Source of the DNA: Galaxea fascicularis
Lineage: Eukaryota > Cnidaria > Anthozoa > Scleractinia > Euphylliidae
Assembly: GCA_948470475.1 (NCBI GenBank)
Contig: OX419335.1
Span: 35,999,297 to 36,063,296 of the forward strand
DNA length: 64,000 bases
Direction of reading: 5' to 3'
The position numbers and the translations under genes are program-made. Numbering within the stretch: position 1 is the stretch's first letter; every line of letters begins with the position of its first letter. Shown here piece by piece: positions 57,701 through 64,000 of the stretch. The notes under the pieces were generated by a model, which was not told the origin of the DNA, made no database searches, and worked only from the letters and a program-made list of their open reading frames with translations.

Positions 57701-60700
57701 AAATTGGCAACATGGTAAGTTTTAAGGTTTGCATACCAAGACGCAGGCAGAATACAAGCTCTTGCTGATCCAGCAGCACTGAAAGGTGGAATGATGTTCA
57801 ACAAAGGAAGATCAGCTGAGTCTGAGTGAACCTGGACTTGAATACCAAAAACCTGCAAGGGTGTAAAGGAACTCATTACCATGTCACAAATATATCAAAT
57901 GATCCATTAAGTGGGTAGGTAATCTCCCATGCAAAATCCACTGTGCCATGAGTTGAATAGCAATAAGTATTGTCAGTAGTATCTTGATTCAGACTAAAAT
58001 TATGTTGATTTCAAATGATTTTACTGTGGTAAGCTTAAATATTGCATATGCTGTGGTTTAATTTTGTCCTCCGTTTAAATTTTTTTTTTTTTTATTTTGG
58101 GGTCCTGCAGTGTGTGATAATGAGTTTGAAACAATGGAAAATAAAATCTAAACCAAGGATAAAATCTAACCACAACATATATACACATCACATCAGTTTT
58201 AAGCTTTTCCTCTAATTTTAACTTCTTATTTACTTGTAACTTACAACTACTAGTGTACAGGGGACTTGTACATTCTGGGTTCACCTCAAAGTCCTCTGAC
58301 CTGGCATTAACGAGTGTTATTACTACTTATAAATAAGAAATGTTCAGTTAGAGAGAGATAGGACTCGCCTGAGCAGAAGCATCTGTGTAGGCAGACATAA
58401 GCATGGCTCTGCCTGCCGGATACTCAGCATTGGAGATAGTTAGTTTGGTGAGCTCTGTGGGATACATAGGTTGACTGGATTGAATATCAACTCTACTGAT
58501 CTGAATTATGTATGCTGGATGGGTGAGAGCATTGTGAGTGCTTTCCTATAAACAAAAAAAATTGACAAGTTAAGTTATACTTACAGATGTTTATATTTAT
58601 ATTTAAATTAGAACTATATGAACTGTACTGTAATTTTTACTGCAAGTCTGATCTTTTGGTCTCAGATCATTTACCTTGGCCTGGAATGAATGGCAGCAAA
58701 GTTAGCAGAAACTACTGTGTAAAGCACTTCAAACCATGGACATGTAAATAAAATCAATCAAGTCATAACTGAAATCGAACTAATTAATTAATGTTAAATA
58801 TTCAGTCAATGGACTTAAGGTTTCATAGAAAATGTTTTAGAACAGAGGAGATTATGAAAACAGAACAATTCTGTATTTTGATAACTTTGAAGTTCATAAC
58901 GACTTCCTAGGAGGAAGACTTATGTGAGGAGGGGCTGAACATGGACTCTGAAGGAAACAAAGGAAGGGTGAATTATAACGGATAGACATGTATTTGAGGG
59001 ATTTATTAATGTTTGAGCAGCCTCAAGAATCTGATACATCAGTACATGTACATGTGGAAACAGACATTTGATAAAACACTAACTTCTTGTTCTTGGATGC
59101 TCTGAAGTGACAGCTGTGATGAGACGGCATGTAACTCGGTAGAACTGACAGACTCAACTAAAGGACGTGGCAGCATCTTTCCGTGATCAGCGGCCAGCAG
59201 TGTAACAGCAACAGACACCATTGAGACGCTAAGGTTACGACTTCCAATGTTGCCAGCCAAGAGCTGTTTCTCAATAAACTCATCATAAAATGGCTCAGAT
59301 TTCTCTGAAAGGATCAATGATAAAAGTCACATCATCCAGGTTTTTGAAACACTGTTGTTTTGCAACTGGCCCGCAGTCATTATCTAATTCAGAATAATGA
59401 TGTCAGTCAAGTACAAGAGTTAGCCTGTCTAAGACAGAGAAAACTCAGAACGTAATTTGAAAGTAAGGTATTAAGTCACTCACACAAGCTCTCCTCTAAT
59501 AATGGAAGAATAATGTGAAAACAAATCAATTGGTCTGCCTAGTTTGATCTTGGGGTTGTTTGAGTTGTTTGAAGGATTTTGCAACTTCCTTTCAGTTCAT
59601 GAGAACCCTGACTTTGATACTGTATTCAAATTGACTGGATAAAGGCAGCATGTTTGAAATTAAAAACACAGTATAAGAAGATTCACCAGACAGAAAAATG
59701 AAAGCATTAGAGAAGCAATGGGTGAAACCTGAAAGAAATCACCAAAGCACAAAATTACCAGTGATTAGATAAAATGATGCTGACAAATTCCTTTCACTGA
59801 ACATACAGTCATGAAACTTAAGTTGAAAAGAAAACAATTAATTACAAATAGTTATTGAAATAATTAACTCTGTATTTCCCATTATACATAATAAACAAAA
59901 CAAATGTCATATCCTGACCTTTCCTGGGGATAAGATCTTCAAATGAAAGCTTTGAAACAAGCTCCAGTTTGTGTACCATAGTTGAAGATAGCTGCAGGTG
60001 CATTGGACCTAAAAAGATCCGTTTGAAAGACATTTCCTTTACAAGTCTGATTTCTCCAACAACCTCCAATCGATCCTCTTGATCTTTGCTTGGAGAGTCA
60101 GGTTCCTTTTCAGGCTCAATGTCCATTGTGTACAAGTAATCAAGGAAGAACGCACCATATCTTCTAAAAGCTAGCAATTCATCGTGGGCCTTGATGAATT
60201 CATCTGCATCAAATGTGAGTTCAGGAATATCAATGGATGATTGTCCAATGTTGTCAAACAAGGAACCCCTTAGAAATCCAGCTGAATTGAAAGGATCTTC
60301 TTCAGGGCTTTTGATACTGAGGAACATATCTTCCTACAAGAACAGGCAAATAATAACATGATAATTACTGAGTCCAATGTGACACCAAGGATTTCATTAA
60401 CGTTCATAGCAGCCACCAGAGCTTGCCTTTGGTGGAACCCCAACACAAACAAGTACCTTAAAGAAATTAGTAACAAAATTCCATTGAGCTAATCAAGGTA
60501 CATGTCCATGCATTTATTTGTTATCTGAACTTTGAATGAGATAACTACAGTAATTGTGCAGATTTAAATCAAGTTCTAAAGGTAAATCTGCCAGTTAAAT
60601 GCTACCTTTTCATGAATCTACTAGAATTGTTGGAGCCTATCATGTCACTGTTTAGGTAAAAACAAATAAGAGGTAAGATGAATATACTGGAGGGGAAAAT

Positions 60701-63619
60701 CATGGTAGTTTTCTTTTTCTCTCATCTCATTGGTTGTGGTATACCAAACATATATTGATTTCAAACAAAACCACATCACATCAATTGAATTGGTGAATGG
60801 AATAAGGTTCTAAGTGAGGTTCTCAGTGACTATTGATGTAATGCCAAATTCTCCTTGTGATTCATAAGCCAATAATTGATACAAGGTAATTTGGAAGTGG
60901 AATTTAGCAATTTATCAGAAGTCACTTAGTAGGGCTTTTTCTCAGGCATCCTTTCAATTTTATTACCGGTATGTTTTCAAGAAAACAAGTTATTTCTACA
61001 TGTACCTGTACTTCGTACAGCTGGGTGTAAAAAACAAAATGAAGCTAATAAACAAATACAAAGCAAACCACCTTGTTAATGCAAGATCAATGTGCAACAC
61101 TCACCATATAGGAGTACAAATCTTACATTAATAATATTGAACATAATAATGATGCATTAGTTACTTGCCCCATCATGGCAGAGTGATCTGGAATTTCAGT
61201 TTCCAACCTTGGAGAGAGGCAGTAACTTTTCTTACTTACAGTAACTGAAGTTAAAGAGCACCTACCTTTTCCTCAACTGAACCAATGTCTTCTTTTGTCA
61301 GAGATTCATCCAAGCCTCCACAAACACAGGCTCCAATGCTCCATCCAGTAATGGATGACACACCAATCTGTGCATCAAAAAAATCATCTCCTTTCATAAC
61401 TACCTCAGCTGCCATCCCTGACAACTCAAAACTCAAGACTGGTTTGAACTCAAATCGTTGTCCTCCAAAGAAACTCCCATCACTGACTTTTCTAGTTAGC
61501 TTAACAGCAATTGTTACTTGAGACACATAAAGACCAACCAAGAGCAGGGGTGTTGGTGGAGGTGTTCCGCTCAGATAAGATGACTGATCATCTTCAAGAC
61601 TGGGTACAAGAGACCACATCCAATTAACCCAGTCTTCATTATCATCTGGTTTTGGTTGGTTTGGTGATTTGACAGAACCATCCTGCACTTGTGATGGCAA
61701 ATTAAAGCTTTGGTTGGACGAAGCCTGTTTTTCAACTATCCATCTAGCAGGGTGAGGCCTATAATCACAACCTGGAAGATCCAGACTTCCAAAATAGAGA
61801 CTGAGACATAATGTTATTACTCTCATGAACATAGGAAGCTGTTGATCAGTCAGTGAAACATCTGCAGATTCACAGTAAACATTGAGCTTTGTTTCAAGAG
61901 GTCTAAGAAGACTGTCGTATTTCAAGAGCATGCGACAGCTAAGGCCACACTTATACAACAGTGGGTCTTGGTAGAGCTCAATTTTTCCACTGGAGTTTCT
62001 TTTATCAAGGCAAACTGTCAGATCAGATATGTTGCAGACTTTTTGAAGCAAGAAGTCAGGAGCTATCACATCTACAAAAGCCTTCTCCCAGTTGGAATTC
62101 ACACTAAATGTTTGAGCTGATTTGATGTTTACTGACAACACAATGTCATCCTCAAGGTATTTCAGTATAACATTCTGAATGTTAACTGAAACATTGTTAA
62201 TGACCCGATTGACGAGATTCTGAACGTATCCAGATGGTGGGGTTTCTTCTTTGCCTTCTAACACCTTCTCAATTTCTTCTTGTTTTGTATCACTTGATGT
62301 TGACAACTCGGTTACTTTACTTGGGCTGTCATTAGGGCTGTGATCTGGATATCTCAACTGAACAATGCACTCCAATGTATCGATAGTAATCTCCACAGGC
62401 TCAGATCCTAGCTTTGTCCATGGTATATGAATCTGAAGTTTGTGAATCTTTCCACTAAGGAAGTTTATTGGCAGCTTCAATTCCTGAAAAAGAAGAAAGG
62501 TATGTGTGCAGTGCAAGTATATACAGAAACTCCTGGGCATTTTTGTTTATTTACTGCGTCCTTTTGACAAACTCCAAAAACACTAATGAAATCTCCTTTT
62601 TTTTCAGAAAACTCATCTATCCAATTAGGATGTACTACAATACACATACCTACATTGTATCCTGCAATCAGGGATTCCTTTTGTTACCCTCTAGTTCATC
62701 ATTGTCTGTCAGATTTTCTATCATCAGGACTTTCAATAACATTTGTAGCAGGTGTATGTGTTCTGGTTCAATTTTATCCTTGGTTTAAATTTCATTTTCC
62801 TGTTTTGGGGTATGGTAATGCATGATTATGAGTTCGAAACAAAGGAAAATAAAATTTAAGCCAAGGATAAACGAACCACAACATATGCTCCTATGATAAT
62901 AGGCAGTTACATGTATGGCAATCAAAGCAGCCGTTTTTTGAGTTAAATTTTCAAGTATTTGTTGACCAATGTGGCCAAGAAGCCGATGCCTTAACTGATG
63001 ACTCACATGTACAGCTGCCGGAGCTCTGGCCATAGCTGGCTACTATTGAAAGCCCTGTATCACGGTTTATATTATATGTACTTTTTTGGCTACCAATTGT
63101 GGATCATTTAAGCTTAACCATATGAAAGCTGAGAAGTTAACAACCACATTTAATTTTTTTGCTCCATGATTGTGGCCAAAAATAATTTTCATTCTAGATA
63201 AAAGAACCAGACAGCTGGCTTTTGCAGAGATTGCTTATATTCACCCACTACCACTTACCTCTTCCAAGACACACTGAATTAGCTAATTCATAAATAGTCC
63301 ACACAGTATAAGCTTATGTACTTTCAACATAAACTTAGTTAAAGCACTTGTACTTCGTTGAGCGTATCAGAAATGCGCGATTTCTTGCGTGGAAATACGT
63401 TTTAACAGTAAAACGATTAACGAATCGAACACATGCAGTCATACTGATAACACTTTCAGAGATCACTCTTACCTTTTCCAAGACATCCAGTCGCAGCTCT
63501 AAGTTGTACAAAATAACATCGCCGCCCCACAGTGACAGGCTTAAGTCCGAAGGTTTTAAATTCTTGATATACTTGTCGACATAGCTCATTAACAAAGGGG
63601 TGATGTAGCTTTCAAGCAT
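30716..63619 (-). CDS. VPS13B: VPS13B, bridge-like lipid transfer protein of the Golgi, complete
   Basis: Thirty-eight exons were traced, with a summed CDS of 11,919 nt (3,972 aa) and compatible phases at every junction. Human VPS13B is about 4,000 aa, so the gene appears full length. The start MLESYITPLLMSYVDKYIKN is the N-terminal chorein signature, with A at -3 of the start codon. Adaptor-binding-type repeats (ICNDTHETLRLGQ, ILHNDCPFTLQFGQ) lie at roughly residues 2530-3230. A DGLTRGPGAFVSGMSRG helix-rich ATG2_C-like region and GAVAGIVDQPIQG follow, with a PH-like end. The family forms a long hydrophobic groove for bulk lipid transfer; VPS13B acts at the Golgi in membrane organisation and is mutated in human Cohen syndrome. 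Exons 20 and 21 are the least certain; one intron appears to be GC-AG. Segment entries list the exon coordinates. Confidence 0.93.
34776..35013 (+). mobile_element. tRNA-derived SINE, family 1
   Basis: A Pol III A-box-like TGGCACAGTGGTGAGAGCA (34782-34800) and B box GGGTTCGATTCC (34826-34837) are followed by a non-tRNA body with GTTGGTTCTCTTCTCTG. It ends in a TTGAT-type tail (ATAAAATTGATTTGATTTGA). It lies in VPS13B intron 34, antisense to the gene. Confidence 0.8.
35173..35461. mobile_element. MITE with about 58-bp inverted termini, family H copy 1
   Basis: The left arm (35173-35229, AATTGGCCATTCCGAAATTC at the tip) and right arm (35405-35461, GAATTTCGGAATGGCCAATT at the tip) are almost perfectly complementary. 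The interior shares TTGACACCATCA and GGTTGAACAGAGACCAAG with 21516-21905. It is intronic in VPS13B with no coding capacity. Confidence 0.85.
37913..43064 (-). other. VPS13B: VPS13B exons 23-32 (residues 2206-2861), adaptor-binding region
   Basis: Exons: 42880-43064, 42305-42504, 41954-42144, 41351-41598, 40552-40767, 40115-40357, 39394-39507, 38857-39027, 38358-38435 and 37913-38235. Conserved blocks are TWRYPEPRALSAVDL, VPCVLRYWDPTQK, NHYIICNDTHETLRLGQ joined to VDTDESLLLASRQAH, DWRWSEPFDID and SPLFVMRSHLPEPV. NDT and related asparagine motifs are those expected of VPS13 adaptor-binding repeats. Confidence 0.9.
44324..44392 (+). repeat. TTATC microsatellite, probable retroelement tail
   Basis: TCTTA is repeated at least five times (44366-44390), preceded by CATTAAATAAAT and a GC-richer stretch with CCTGTGGCTCGGGG. 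A short unique body ending in a simple-repeat tail is typical of L2/CR1-like 3' ends, but no coding sequence remains. Confidence 0.6.
45163..45520 (+). mobile_element. Penelope-like element 3' fragment with hammerhead-core-like motif
   Basis: The plus strand encodes AICGLSLHQGTTESRTNLKQ, then KFIFQIGTLNPYGINE and CFSFN, resembling the C-terminal end of Penelope-like element proteins (after the GIY-YIG region). About 60 bp after the frame closes comes CTGACGA (45384-45390), a 13-nt stem-loop-capable segment and GAAA (45404-45407), the layout of a hammerhead ribozyme core; such motifs are known in Penelope-like elements. The end GCAGCACCACAATTT recurs at about 46283-46297. It lies in VPS13B intron 19, antisense to the gene. 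Confidence 0.6.
51542..51730. mobile_element. TTAA MITE, family A copy 3
   Basis: It starts TTAACCCTTTGACTC and contains ATATCAATACATTGTCCAGC and TAATGTACAAGGAACTGTAT, as in copies 1 and 2. The right terminus is eroded near 51730, only about 27 bp from VPS13B exon 13. Confidence 0.65.
52155..52324 (+). mobile_element. MITE, family D copy 1 (plus orientation)
   Basis: The termini CAGGGCTCAAGAC and GTTAGTCTCGAGCCCTG are inverted. The body contains CAGTGGCTAGTGCACATGTT and CAAAATGGCTAGAGAAGCGC. It lies in the VPS13B intron between exons 12 and 13, 281 bp from exon 12. Confidence 0.8.
53679..53846 (-). mobile_element. MITE, family D copy 2 (inverted orientation)
   Basis: Read on the minus strand it matches 52155-52324 at roughly 85% by eye, including termini CAGGGCTCGAGACTAACG. 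It lies on the other side of VPS13B exon 12, about 540 bp away, so the two copies are inverted across that exon. Confidence 0.8.
54266..54543 (+). mobile_element. tRNA-derived SINE, family 2
   Basis: The head resembles a class II (Leu/Ser) tRNA: A box TGGCCGAGTGGTTAAGG (54276-54292) and B box GGGTTCAAATCC (54318-54329), ending GCTCTGACCA. An unrelated body follows, with a terminal ATT microsatellite. The tRNA variable arm is reduced and the body is fused, so this is not a functional tRNA gene. It lies in VPS13B intron 10, antisense. Confidence 0.82.
55730..55806 (+). repeat. Interstitial telomere-like CCCTAA tract
   Basis: Degenerate CCCTAACCC and CCCAACCCTA units run for about 75 bp in VPS13B intron 8. 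TTAGGG is the usual animal telomere unit, including in cnidarians. Interruptions (CCCCAA, CCTAAT) show it is an old or slipped tract. Confidence 0.8.
57285..57402. repeat. Palindromic element
   Basis: The arms CGTACTGTAAGTTACGGATC and GTCTGTAACTTACAGTACGG are inverted around a centre with CGTTTTTTCCC and GGAAAAAAAC. This looks like a small MITE in VPS13B intron 6. Confidence 0.7.
58044..58182. mobile_element. Palindromic MITE, family E copy 1
   Basis: Left GCATATGCTGTGGTTTAATT and right TAACCACAACATATAT are inverted. The internal boxes GGAAAATAAAATCTAAACC and GATAATGAGTTTGAAACAA are shared with 62755-62886. It lies in VPS13B intron 5. Confidence 0.7.
59084..63619 (-). other. VPS13B: VPS13B exons 1-4 (residues 1-667), chorein region
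   Basis: Exons: 63473-63619, 61266-62483, 59919-60333 and 59084-59304. Exon 1 ends LDVLEK and exon 2 resumes ELKLPINFLSGKIH, as in human (LDVLEQELKLP). Exon 2 contains HIPWTKLGSEPVEITI, SGYVQNLVNRVINNV, CLDKRNSSGKIE and SLTDQQLPMFMRV. Exon 3 contains RRYGAFFLDYLYTM. Divergence is greatest in the Ser/Pro/Glu-rich linker near residues 80-110. The upstream in-frame leader in exon 2's open frame is intronic. Confidence 0.92.
62755..62886. mobile_element. Palindromic MITE, family E copy 2
   Basis: Left TATGTGTTCTGGTTCAATTT and right ACGAACCACAACATATG pair as inverted arms. The middle reads TTATGAGTTCGAAACAAAGG, as in copy 1. It lies in VPS13B intron 1. Confidence 0.7.
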
Positions 63620-64000
63620 GATTTCTAAGTTTTGACCAGACCAAGGCCTTCAGAGATGTGTGCCAAGGCCAGCCAATGTAGCATAAATAAAGCACATCGT
63701 TTGTAAACAAAACTAACCCATCGCCTCGCTGAAATTGTGGTGACGTTTAAGTGAAGCAATGCTAGATCAGCGATGCAGCCCTTGTCGACATCTTTGAATT
63801 CTTCGTTTTAAAACTAAAGTGGAAATGCTGAGATTGGTCTGTTGCACTATATCATTGAAAAAAATCCAGAAATAAGAATGAAATTAACAATTATTGAACA
63901 CGGAAACTTGTGTCGACAACAAAAAAGTACACTGGGAACCCTTTCTACCAGGCGTTTTGCGATAAAAGAGAGATGGTCATTGGTAGAACCAAAACTAAAC
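63620..64000. other. VPS13B 5' flank
   Basis: This stretch is upstream of the VPS13B start and should hold its 5' UTR and promoter. I see no TATA box at a sensible distance and no divergent gene inside the window. Transcription start cannot be placed from sequence alone. Confidence 0.5.

Larger units (their letters stand above)
54989..58545 (-). other. VPS13B: VPS13B exons 5-10 (residues 668-1011)
   Basis: Exons: 58369-58545, 57737-57852, 56927-57111, 56385-56519, 55342-55533 and 54989-55216. Exon 5 ends AYTDASAQ and exon 6 resumes VFGIQVQVHSD, with a GC donor at 58367-58368. The exon 6/7 join recreates ILPASWGGTDLLK. Exon 9 has LSFTVQVPQGAV and exon 10 ITLSLDPLLYQWVSYQ, matching human blocks in order. 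Exon 10 ends in a basic Ser/Thr-rich tail with no close human match seen. Confidence 0.85.

Noticed and set aside
62484..62540. N-terminal extension of the large VPS13B exon 2 frame (MPRSFCIYL)
   Set aside because: A TTTTTCAG acceptor and exact continuation LDVLEK-ELKLP from exon 1 show this part is intron.

Overview
This is metazoan nuclear DNA: AT-rich, with small GT-AG-spliced exons and long introns full of short fold-back elements. The four genes read as animal orthologues, and the repeats (tRNA-derived SINEs, Penelope-like and L2/CR1-like LINE fragments, many MITE-like palindromes, an ACCCTATTTCAGACC repeat) suggest a cnidarian, most likely a stony coral. The clade is an inference from repeat style and divergence. 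No prokaryotic operon, CRISPR array or viral gene was seen.

Layout. (1) 1-16329 (+): 3' part of a CEP350 orthologue. Four exons are resolved; the 5' end lies off the window or in the unresolved first 6.1 kb. The 3' UTR probably runs to about 17.47 kb. (2) 17.5-22.4 kb: intergenic DNA with tandem repeats, a 5'-truncated LINE and a coding-like segment I could not assign. (3) 22433-24079 (-): a four-exon gene for a 99-residue basic protein that I recognise as C11orf98-like. Its exons are too short to stand out as ORFs. (4) 24296-28999 (+): NIT1, deaminated glutathione amidase, six exons, 343 aa, head-to-head with gene 3 and 216 bp away. (5) 30716-63619 (-): a complete VPS13B orthologue in 38 exons. 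The spliced CDS is 11,919 nt (3,972 aa), close to human VPS13B at about 4,000 aa, and all splice phases agree. NIT1 and VPS13B are convergent.

The genes do not form a pathway. CEP350 is a centrosome and cilium-base scaffold, the C11orf98-like protein is a small basic protein of unknown biochemical role, NIT1 is a metabolite-repair enzyme, and VPS13B is a Golgi bridge-type lipid-transfer protein.

The most interesting material is the hidden small gene and its shared promoter; a pair of inverted MITEs bracketing an in-frame-skippable VPS13B exon; a Penelope-like relic with a hammerhead-core-like motif; a perfect 27-bp-arm palindrome; a fold-back element sitting against a CEP350 splice donor; and apparent absence of the CAP-Gly domain from the CEP350 C-terminal half. 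I found no convincing wholly new biological system. Exon calls are manual, based on splice motifs, phase and remembered protein families; no alignment was run.
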